DNA of 14,336 nt from Candidatus Parabacteroides intestinavium. Lineage in GTDB: Bacteria > Bacteroidota > Bacteroidia > Bacteroidales > Tannerellaceae. The position numbers and the translations under genes were made by a program. Where the stretch lies: NCBI GenBank assembly GCA_019118725.1, contig DWYO01000306.1:1-14336 (forward strand). The letters are read 5' to 3'. The notes below the pieces were generated by a model, which made no database searches, was not told where the DNA came from, and was given only the letters and a program-made list of their open reading frames with translations. Positions 8,336 through 14,336 of this stretch are shown here, one piece after another (the first letter of the stretch is position 1; every line of letters begins with the position of its first letter).

Positions 8336-9076
8336 TTATAACCCTGCCGCTAAAATTTGAACGATATGAATTGTCTTAATGGGAAGATGCTCACGCTTAA
8401 TGACCCCTTCCATGTGCATCAAACAGGAACTATCGGCACCGGTTATGTATTCCGCCCCTGTACTGATATGGTCCATCACTTTATCATGCCCCATGCAGGC
8501 TGATACTTCCGGTTCTTCAATAGAGAACATCCCCCCGAAACCGCAACATTCATCCACACGCTTCGGCTCGAAGACCTCAATTCCCTTGACCAGCTTCAGC
8601 AAGTCACGCAACTTGGAATAGTATGGGATATTCCGTTCGCTGGGAGACGAAAGATGCAATTCGCGTACGCCATGGCAACTATTATGCAAACTTACCTTAT
8701 GCGGGAACTCAGCGGGAAGCTCCGTAGGTTTCACGACATCATGCAAAAACTCACAGATATCATAAATCTTCCGGCTGTTCTGACACACATGACCAGACTT
8801 CTGCAAAATGTGCGGATGGTTCTCTTTCACAAACGCCACACAACTGGCCGAAGGGCCTACCACATATTCATACGATTTAAACAAATCTTCCATCCGAAGC
8901 GCCAAACGAACCGCCTCATCCTCAAATCCGGCATTAGCCATTGGCTGACCACAACAAGTCTGGTCTAAAGGATAATCGACCTCCACGCCGACCTGCTTCA
9001 AGAGTTTATAAGCCGCCACACCGACCTCCGGATAGACCGCGTTTATATAACACGGAATAAATAATCCTACTTTCAT
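8336..9076 (-). CDS. lutA: Lactate utilization protein A (CCG-domain Fe-S oxidoreductase)
   Basis: A 246-residue LutA/YkgE-family protein, related to the CCG-domain subunits of glycolate oxidase and heterodisulfide reductase. Both Cys-rich motifs are present: TCCGQP (Cys41-Cys42) and DECCGFGGMFS (Cys177-Cys178). The C-terminal part GADSSCLMHMEG is also conserved and places another Cys near the cluster. It works with LutB and LutC in L-lactate oxidation. ATG 9076 is preferred over the GTG at 9079 directly before it, because it gives the usual MKVGLFIPCY start. The gene begins 13 bases after the Crp-type regulator's stop and ends two bases before lutB, so the regulator gene is probably part of the operon. 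Confidence 0.93.
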   Translation of the reverse strand: MKVGLFIPCYINAVYPEVGVAAYKLLKQVGVEVDYPLDQTCCGQPMANAGFEDEAVRLALRMEDLFKSYEYVVGPSASCVAFVKENHPHILQKSGHVCQNSRKIYDICEFLHDVVKPTELPAEFPHKVSLHNSCHGVRELHLSSPSERNIPYYSKLRDLLKLVKGIEVFEPKRVDECCGFGGMFSIEEPEVSACMGHDKVMDHISTGAEYITGADSSCLMHMEGVIKREHLPIKTIHIVQILAAGL

Positions 9077-9089
9077 CACTTTCCCCTTA

Positions 9090-9668
9090 TTAAATCACAT
9101 TAGCCCGTACACGACTGAGCGTCTCGGGTGTCATCAACAAAAAAGAAGCTATGTAGGATAATGGAGCCCGCCGGACAATCTCAGGTTGCTCTCTCAGCAA
9201 ACGGTTATAGCGCTCGTTAGCCGATTCGAAACGGAACATATCCATTTTCACTTGTGATAGAATCAACGAATTTTCCAATAATCCCCGATAAACCTTCTCT
9301 ATTTCATAACACTCTTCCGCCAATTTCAAGATGGGATCGTGAGGAATACCATAAATTATGGTATTCTCTAACGCTTCCACAACCAATCGAGACGGTTTTT
9401 GCCGCAAAAAACTCTCAATACAAATGAAGACACCCTCTTCGCAACAGAAATGCTCCGTCATTTCCTTACCATTCTTATAATAGTACTGACGGACAAGCCC
9501 CTTATAAACATAGCCCATCTGCGTGCAGACTTCACCTTCGTTCAGAAAGTTCTGCCCTTTTTTTATCTCGTTTTTCACTAAGATAGAAGCTAACTTTTCC
9601 AAAGCTTCCCTACTGACAGACACCGTCTGTTCCGTCAATTTCTGTGCTATATGCAATGCTGTCTCCAT
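9090..9668 (-). CDS. Crp/Fnr-family transcriptional regulator
   Basis: This 192-residue protein has a cyclic-nucleotide-binding-like beta-barrel (about 20-115, with IKKGQNFLNEGE and YVYKGLVRQYYYKNGKE), a long dimerization helix (about 116-155), and a compact C-terminal helix-turn-helix whose recognition helix reads LSYIASFLLMTPETLSRVR (170-188). Chains this short, ending just after the recognition helix, are usual for Bacteroidetes Crp-like proteins, so it does not look truncated. The Gly-Glu and Arg-Thr/Ser signature of cAMP binding is not evident, and no Fnr-type N-terminal Cys cluster is seen, so the effector is unknown. It starts 9 bases after carB and stops 13 bases before lutA. Its position suggests that it controls lutABC, which is an inference from context alone. 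Confidence 0.88.
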   Translation of the reverse strand: METALHIAQKLTEQTVSVSREALEKLASILVKNEIKKGQNFLNEGEVCTQMGYVYKGLVRQYYYKNGKEMTEHFCCEEGVFICIESFLRQKPSRLVVEALENTIIYGIPHDPILKLAEECYEIEKVYRGLLENSLILSQVKMDMFRFESANERYNRLLREQPEIVRRAPLSYIASFLLMTPETLSRVRANVI

Positions 9669-9677
9669 CGTTTCTGT

Positions 9678-12600
9678 TTATTTATATTCTTGCCAACTTT
9701 TAATCTTAATATCATCCATCGTCAATGTACAGAACGCATGGATGAAGGCACTTGCCAAGCGTGCATTCGTAATCAACGGAATATTGAGGTCTATAGCCGC
9801 ACGCCGGATCTTATACCCGTTGGTCAATTCACCCGCTGAAAGGTCACGCGGAATGTTGACCACCATATCAATCTTCTTTTCGTGCAACATACGAAGCGCC
9901 TGAGGCTCCTTGCCCTCTTCGCTCGGCCAATAAACCAACGTGCTGGGCACACCGTTCTCTTCCAGGAAACGGTGTGTGCCACCCGTAGCATACAAGTTAT
10001 ATCCTTTTTCAGCCAACAACTTGGCTGCATCAAGCATGGCAACTTTCTGCTTGGCGGTACCGGTCGAAAGCAGGATATTCTTTTCCGGAATACGCTGACC
10101 TACAGAAAGCATACTCTTCAAGATAGCTTCCGAAACATCATCTCCGATACATCCCACCTCGCCCGTCGAGGCCATATCTACACCTAATACAGGATCGGCC
10201 TTCTGCAAACGATTGAAAGAGAATTGCGAAGCTTTGATACCGACATAATCCAAATCGAATTCGTTCTTGTTCGGTTTTTCGACCGGCAAGCCCAACATGA
10301 TACGCGTAGCCAGCTCGATAAAGTTTATCTTCAAAACCTTGCTTACGAACGGGAAACTACGCGAAGCACGCAGGTTGCACTCGATTACCTTAATCTCATT
10401 TCCCTTAGCCAAATACTGGATATTGAACGGGCCGGAAATGTTCAGCTCTTTTGCGATTTGCTTGCTGATCCGCTTGATACGGCGTACCGTTTCCACATAC
10501 AATTTCTGAGCGGGGAACTGGATCGTGGCATCTCCGGAATGAACCCCGGCAAACTCAATATGTTCCGAAATAGCATACATAATGATTTCACCATCCTTGG
10601 CCACGGCATCCATCTCGACCTCTTTCGAGTGTTCGATAAACTGGCTTACCACCACCGGATGCTTCTTCGAGACATTAGCCGCCAACTCCAGGAAGCGCAC
10701 CAGCTCGTCCTGATTGGAGCAGACATTCATGGCCGCGCCACTCAACACATAGCTCGGTCGTACCAATACGGGGAAACCCACCTCACGCACGAACGCATTG
10801 ATGTCGTCCATCGAAGAAAGTTCTTTCCAACGGGGTTGGTCTACACCGATACGGTCCAACATAGCCGAGAACTTCTCTCGGTCTTCCGCATTATCAATGC
10901 TCTTGGCCGAAGTTCCCAATATATGAATATGTTGTGCGTCAAGACGCATAGCCAGATTGTTCGGAATCTGTCCACCGGTCGACACGATGACCCCATGCGG
11001 AGTTTCCAGTTCAAGGATATCCATCACGCGCTCGAAAGTCAACTCATCAAAATAAAGGCGGTCACACATATCGTAATCGGTCGATACGGTCTCCGGATTG
11101 TAGTTGATCATCACCGAACGCCATCCCTCCTTGCGGATTGTATCCAGTGCCTGCACACCACACCAATCGAACTCCACCGAAGAGCCAATCCGATAGGCGC
11201 CAGAACCTAGAACTACCACCGATTTCTTATCATTTTCATACTGTATATCATTCTCGATACCACTATAAGTCAGATACAGATAATTGGTCTGAGCCGGATA
11301 TTCGGCCGCCAACGTATCGATTTGCTTTACCACCGGCACAATACCCCGGTACTTGCGGTCCTGACGCACTTGGAGTATCGCCTTCTCGGTATCGTCCATT
11401 TTCTCTTTGAACAGGGCACGGGCAATCTGGAAATCAGAGAATCCCTGTACCTTAGCCCGACGCATCAAATCGTCCGATACTTCGGATATCTTATTGCAAG
11501 CCTCCAGCTCGTTGGCCGTTTGGATAATGCCATACAATTTTTGGAGGAACCATTTATCAATCTTCGTCAGATCATGAATCTGATCAATCGTATATCCGGC
11601 ACGAAATGCTTTCGAGATCACAAAGATACGACGGTCGGTCGGCTCACGAAGCGCCTTGTCGATATCCGGCAATACCAGTTCCTTGTTTTCCACGAACCCG
11701 TGCATGCCTTGACCAATCATACGCAAACCTTTCTGTATAGCCTCTTCAAATGTACGACCGATAGCCATCACCTCGCCTACCGACTTCATGCTCGACCCCA
11801 ACTCGCGTGCTACGCCATGGAATTTTCCCAAATCCCAACGTGGAATCTTACATACCACATAATCCAATGCCGGCTCAAAAAAGGCACTAGTAGTTTTCGT
11901 CACGGAATTCTTCAGCTCGAACAAGCCATAGCCTAAGCCCAACTTAGCCGCCACAAAAGCCAAAGGATAACCGGTCGCCTTAGAGGCCAAAGCCGATGAG
12001 CGGGAAAGACGTGCATTCACCTCAATCACACGATAATCCTCGCTTTCCGGATCGTAGGCGTACTGCACATTACATTCGCCCACAATACCGATATGCCGGA
12101 TAATGCGAATGGCCAGTTCACGGAGTTTATGGTAATCCGTATTGCTCAATGTCTGCGAAGGAGCAATCACGATACTCTCGCCTGTATGGATACCCAGCGG
12201 GTCAAAATTCTCCATGTTACATACGGTGATGCAATTATCAAACCGGTCACGCACCACCTCATATTCCACCTCTTTCCAACCCTTCAGGCTCTTCTCGACC
12301 AATACCTGAGGCGAGAAAGAGAATGCCTTTTCAGCCAACGCATTCAGTTCTTCCTCATTATCACAAAAACCGGAACCCAGGCCGCCCAAAGCATAAGCCG
12401 CACGGATAATCACCGGATAGCCCAGTTCGGATGCAGCCCGGCGTGCATCTTCCAGGGTCTCGACCGCCTCACTCTTGATCGTCTTCACCCCTATTTCGTC
12501 CAGTTTCTTGACAAACAATTCACGGTCTTCCGTATCCATAATAGCCTGTACCGGCGTACCCAGCACGCGCACATGATACTTTTCCAGCACACCACTCTGG

Positions 12601-12902
12601 TAAAGAGCCACGCCACAATTCAAAGCCGTCTGTCCTCCGAATGCCAGCAAGATACCATCCGGACGTTCCTTCTCAATCACCTTTTCTACGAAGAAAGGTG
12701 TAACCGGAAGGAAATAAACCGTATCAGCCACACCTTCGGAGGTCTGCACCGTTGCGATATTCGGATTAATCAATACCGTCTCGATACCCTCTTCCTTGAT
12801 GGCCTTCAACGCTTGCGAGCCGGAGTAGTCAAACTCGCCCGCCTCGCCAATCTTCAATGCGCCTGAACCCAATATCAGGACTTTCTTTATATCTTCGTTC
12901 AT
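9678..12902 (-). CDS. carB: Carbamoyl-phosphate synthase large subunit
   Basis: This 1074-residue protein makes carbamoyl phosphate from bicarbonate, 2 ATP and ammonia delivered by CarA, for pyrimidine and arginine synthesis. It shows the internal duplication of the family: the first synthetase half opens with LILGSGALKIGEAGEFDYSG (from residue 9) and the second with VVLGSGAYRIGSSVEFDW (from about 563). Each half contains an ATP-grasp fold; GGLGSGF (173-179) and IEVNARLSRSSALASKATG (293-311) mark the first active site. The C-terminal MGS-like allosteric domain runs from about 950 (VAMLDAAKLLAEKGYNLYAT) to the end. Length equals the bacterial norm. Several motifs read like eukaryotic CAD/CPS1 rather than E. 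coli (see findings). carB follows carA by 93 bases and has its own probable promoter; the Crp-type regulator starts 9 bases after its stop. Confidence 0.97.
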   Translation of the reverse strand: MNEDIKKVLILGSGALKIGEAGEFDYSGSQALKAIKEEGIETVLINPNIATVQTSEGVADTVYFLPVTPFFVEKVIEKERPDGILLAFGGQTALNCGVALYQSGVLEKYHVRVLGTPVQAIMDTEDRELFVKKLDEIGVKTIKSEAVETLEDARRAASELGYPVIIRAAYALGGLGSGFCDNEEELNALAEKAFSFSPQVLVEKSLKGWKEVEYEVVRDRFDNCITVCNMENFDPLGIHTGESIVIAPSQTLSNTDYHKLRELAIRIIRHIGIVGECNVQYAYDPESEDYRVIEVNARLSRSSALASKATGYPLAFVAAKLGLGYGLFELKNSVTKTTSAFFEPALDYVVCKIPRWDLGKFHGVARELGSSMKSVGEVMAIGRTFEEAIQKGLRMIGQGMHGFVENKELVLPDIDKALREPTDRRIFVISKAFRAGYTIDQIHDLTKIDKWFLQKLYGIIQTANELEACNKISEVSDDLMRRAKVQGFSDFQIARALFKEKMDDTEKAILQVRQDRKYRGIVPVVKQIDTLAAEYPAQTNYLYLTYSGIENDIQYENDKKSVVVLGSGAYRIGSSVEFDWCGVQALDTIRKEGWRSVMINYNPETVSTDYDMCDRLYFDELTFERVMDILELETPHGVIVSTGGQIPNNLAMRLDAQHIHILGTSAKSIDNAEDREKFSAMLDRIGVDQPRWKELSSMDDINAFVREVGFPVLVRPSYVLSGAAMNVCSNQDELVRFLELAANVSKKHPVVVSQFIEHSKEVEMDAVAKDGEIIMYAISEHIEFAGVHSGDATIQFPAQKLYVETVRRIKRISKQIAKELNISGPFNIQYLAKGNEIKVIECNLRASRSFPFVSKVLKINFIELATRIMLGLPVEKPNKNEFDLDYVGIKASQFSFNRLQKADPVLGVDMASTGEVGCIGDDVSEAILKSMLSVGQRIPEKNILLSTGTAKQKVAMLDAAKLLAEKGYNLYATGGTHRFLEENGVPSTLVYWPSEEGKEPQALRMLHEKKIDMVVNIPRDLSAGELTNGYKIRRAAIDLNIPLITNARLASAFIHAFCTLTMDDIKIKSWQEYK

Positions 12903-12974
12903 TTGTAAGTATCTTATTTTTTAAGTTTTTTGAGTTCTTAGTCTTAAATTGTCGCATAAAATTTATATCCTATT

Positions 12975-13004
12975 CAAAACTAAAGAACCGAACAGTTATA
13001 ACAA
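12975..13004 (-). promoter_or_regulatory. Probable internal promoter for carB
   Basis: On the minus strand TTG (13004-13002) is followed by exactly 19 bases and TAGTTTTG (12982-12975). This fits the Bacteroidetes -33/-7 layout (TTTG, 19-21 bases, TAnnTTTG), with C in place of the first T of the -33 box. It overlaps the carA stop codon and predicts a start near 12968, leaving a leader of about 65 bases before the carB ATG. carB could therefore be made without carA, in addition to read-through from the carA promoter. Confidence 0.45.
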
Positions 13005-14159
13005 GCCGATAAACTTATCGAATATCAGCGCCTCGGTATCGGTCGGTCCGCCACACGCCTCCGGATGGAATTGCGAAGAGAAGAACGGCTTGGTCTTATG
13101 CCGAATACCTTCATTCGAACCGTCATTCATATTCACAAACAAAGGTTCCCAATCGGAACTCAGCGTCGAACTATCCACGGCATATCCGTGATTTTGCGAG
13201 GTGATGAAGCATCGATTGGTTCCCACCATACGCACCGGCTGGTTATGGCTCCGGTGTCCGTACTTCAATTTATAAATCGTCGCACCTCCCGCCTTGGCAA
13301 GCAATTGATTTCCCATACAGATACCGCATATCGGACGATTGTCAAGCAACGCCTTGCGGATGTTCAGTACTGCGGCCTCACACGTATCCGGATCACCCGG
13401 GCCGTTTGATATAAAGAGTCCGTCATATTCCAACGGATTGAAATCATAATTCCATGGAACCCGGACTACTTCCACGCCTCGGTTCAGCAGGCAACGGATG
13501 ATGTTAGTTTTTACCCCACAATCCACCAATACCACACGTTTCTTATTTTCCGATTGACTATTGCCCACCGACAATTGAGAATTAAGCTCCGCAACCGGAG
13601 TGGATACAGGATAAGAACGGACCGTATTATTGGCATACACAATGACCTCCTTGCACGAAACCTTATCCACATAATTAACATCCCCGTAATTATCCATTGT
13701 CAATTGTGAATTGTCAATATCATCAAAAATGATGCGCCCCATCATTACACCATGTTCACGGAGCTTCTTGGTCAAAGCCCGTGTGTCAATCCCATAAATA
13801 CCGGGAATCTCCTCCTGCTTCAACCAGTCCCCCAAACTGCATTCCGCATTCCAATGACTATATTCGTGGCTATAATCGCTCACGATAATCGCATTAACAT
13901 GGATATGCTCGCTCTCCATAAAGGTTGAAAGTCCATTCGGATTAAACTCACGAGGCGGAACGCCATAATTACCGACCAAAGGATACGTCAATACCATCAA
14001 CTGTCCAGCATAGGAAGGGTCTGTCAAACTTTCCGGATAACCGGTCATCGCCGTGTTAAATACCACTTCACCGGCAACAGGCTTTTCAAACCCGAAAGAA
14101 TATCCTTGAAAAGCCGTCCCGTCATCCAGCATCAAAGTCGCAGTTCTGTCTTTTTGCAT
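12996..14159 (-). CDS. carA: Carbamoyl-phosphate synthase small subunit (glutamine amidotransferase)
   Basis: This 387-residue protein hydrolyses glutamine and channels ammonia to CarB. The N-terminal CPSase domain contains FNTAMTGYPESLTDPSY and VGNYGVPPREF. The class I glutamine amidotransferase domain starts near residue 208 (KRVVLVDCGVKTN) and carries SNGPGDPD, the nucleophile Cys281 in GICMGNQ, and His365/Glu367 in FHPEA; spacing matches E. coli CarA (Cys269/His353/Glu355) with a shift of 12. The linker between the domains is longer than in E. coli and contains two Asn/Ser/Gln-rich stretches, NSQLTMDN (150-157) and LNSQLSVGNSQSEN (192-205), encoded by AATTG-type repeats. All catalytic residues are intact, so the enzyme should work. 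The start ATG 14159 gives the normal family N-terminus, and a promoter box lies about 45 bases upstream. Confidence 0.96.
   Translation of the reverse strand: MQKDRTATLMLDDGTAFQGYSFGFEKPVAGEVVFNTAMTGYPESLTDPSYAGQLMVLTYPLVGNYGVPPREFNPNGLSTFMESEHIHVNAIIVSDYSHEYSHWNAECSLGDWLKQEEIPGIYGIDTRALTKKLREHGVMMGRIIFDDIDNSQLTMDNYGDVNYVDKVSCKEVIVYANNTVRSYPVSTPVAELNSQLSVGNSQSENKKRVVLVDCGVKTNIIRCLLNRGVEVVRVPWNYDFNPLEYDGLFISNGPGDPDTCEAAVLNIRKALLDNRPICGICMGNQLLAKAGGATIYKLKYGHRSHNQPVRMVGTNRCFITSQNHGYAVDSSTLSSDWEPLFVNMNDGSNEGIRHKTKPFFSSQFHPEACGGPTDTEALIFDKFIGLL
13554..13720 (-). repeat. AATTG-type short repeats translated inside the carA linker
   Basis: Two tracts within carA share the word CAATTG-W-GAATT on the plus strand: 13572-13583 (CAATTGAGAATT) and 13701-13712 (CAATTGTGAATT). 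The second tract continues with further TTGTCAAT and TCCATTGTC units. On the coding strand they give the similar peptides LNSQLS and DNSQLT. Both tracts sit in the inter-domain linker, where insertions are tolerated. They look like short intergenic-type repeats that have become coding. Confidence 0.5.
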
Positions 14160-14202
14160 AAAAAATATGGTTTATATAACTAACTATTCTAAATACAAAA
14201 TG

Positions 14203-14210
14203 CAAAGATA
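14203..14210 (-). promoter_or_regulatory. Promoter -7 box for carA
   Basis: TATCTTTG on the minus strand is an exact TAnnTTTG match, placing the start near 14197 and giving an A/T-rich leader of about 40 bases before the carA ATG at 14159. No good -33 element is seen 19-21 bases upstream. That may mean an activator helps, or simply that the -33 element is degenerate. Confidence 0.5.
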
Positions 14211-14234
14211 CAGATTAATTTCTTAGCCCGATTC

Positions 14235-14268
14235 CTACTTAATCCCGTTTTTTAGTATCTTTAAGTAG
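14235..14268. repeat. Inverted repeat upstream of the carA promoter
   Basis: The 8-bp arms CTACTTAA (14235-14242) and TTAAGTAG (14261-14268) are perfectly complementary, with an 18-base spacer that includes a run of T. The centre lies about 50 bases upstream of the predicted carA start, a place where an activator could bind. It could equally be the terminator of a gene beyond the right edge: read on the minus strand, the T-run becomes an A-run, so a standard terminator is not evident. Confidence 0.35.
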
Positions 14269-14336
14269 TCAAGTCCTATTAAATGATTATTTAGGATTTT
14301 CATGCCTATAAACTTTTTAATTCATGCCGAACTTTG
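14269..14336. other. Right-edge sequence without identifiable gene
   Basis: These AT-rich bases upstream of the car genes contain no start codon leading to a credible gene and no recognizable RNA. A tail of an upstream gene could lie at the extreme edge but is too short to support. Confidence 0.5.

Noticed and set aside
9077..9079. GTG start at 9079 for lutA
   Set aside because: It only adds one residue ahead of the ATG at 9076, which gives the usual LutA N-terminus.
9090..9257. Apparent truncation of the Crp-type regulator's DNA-binding domain
   Set aside because: The recognition helix (TPETLSRVR) is complete, and short chains ending there are normal for Bacteroidetes members.
10224..11210. 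Long open frame on the plus strand opposite carB, with others at 11322-11936 and 12093-12866
   Set aside because: They are antisense to carB, whose protein motifs are unmistakable, and show no domain or start signal of their own.
12920..12948. 6-bp inverted repeat TTTAAG/CTTAAA in the carA-carB gap, considered as an attenuator
   Set aside because: The stem is short and all A/T but one pair, and no leader peptide or alternative stem accompanies it.
14317..14336. Possible last codons of a gene upstream of carA on the minus strand (KFGMN then stop)
   Set aside because: Only five codons are visible, which any AT-rich sequence could produce by chance.

Overview
The window looks like a Bacteroidales chromosome, most plausibly Parabacteroides or a close relative. 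This rests on three things: the products (a fused fucokinase/GDP-fucose pyrophosphorylase, an M64 'IgA peptidase' family protease and a lipoprotein-type TPR histidine kinase), promoter boxes of the Bacteroidetes TAnnTTTG type, and starts without strong Shine-Dalgarno sequences. Genus is inferred from protein resemblance recalled from memory, not from a search. I see no tRNA, rRNA, CRISPR array, insertion sequence or phage gene.

Left part (1-3166, all minus strand): a gene for an exported M64-family metalloprotease (1883-3166) is followed after 37 bases by a hybrid TPR/histidine-kinase gene of the LytS/YehU type (1-1845). The kinase gene runs off the left edge just inside its ATP-binding domain. 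A 94-base divergent region (3167-3260) separates the protease from the bifunctional L-fucose salvage enzyme Fkp (3261-6098, plus strand). Two good -7 boxes there are interlocked.

Middle (6099-6390): a 292-base convergent spacer between fkp and lutC. It has no gene but is rich in structure: a nested three-tier inverted repeat (6156-6255), a smaller hairpin (6282-6301), and a cluster of short direct and inverted CGTAATTCAT-type repeats (6331-6377).

Right part (6391-14159, all minus strand, transcribed right to left): carA, carB, a Crp/Fnr-type regulator, lutA, lutB, lutC. carA and carB form carbamoyl-phosphate synthase, feeding pyrimidine and arginine synthesis. The lutABC products are the iron-sulfur L-lactate oxidation complex. 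From carB onward the genes are spaced 9, 13, 2 and -4 bases, so carB, the regulator and lutABC may share one transcript. A carA promoter box lies at 14203-14210, and a second, well-formed promoter for carB overlaps the end of carA.

Most of the window is ordinary core metabolism. The less ordinary signals are the interlocked fkp/protease promoters, the nested palindrome after fkp, short AATTG/AATTACG repeats that appear both in the spacer and translated inside the carA linker, a CarB whose diagnostic motifs look eukaryote-like, and the coupling of a Crp-type regulator and lactate genes to carB.
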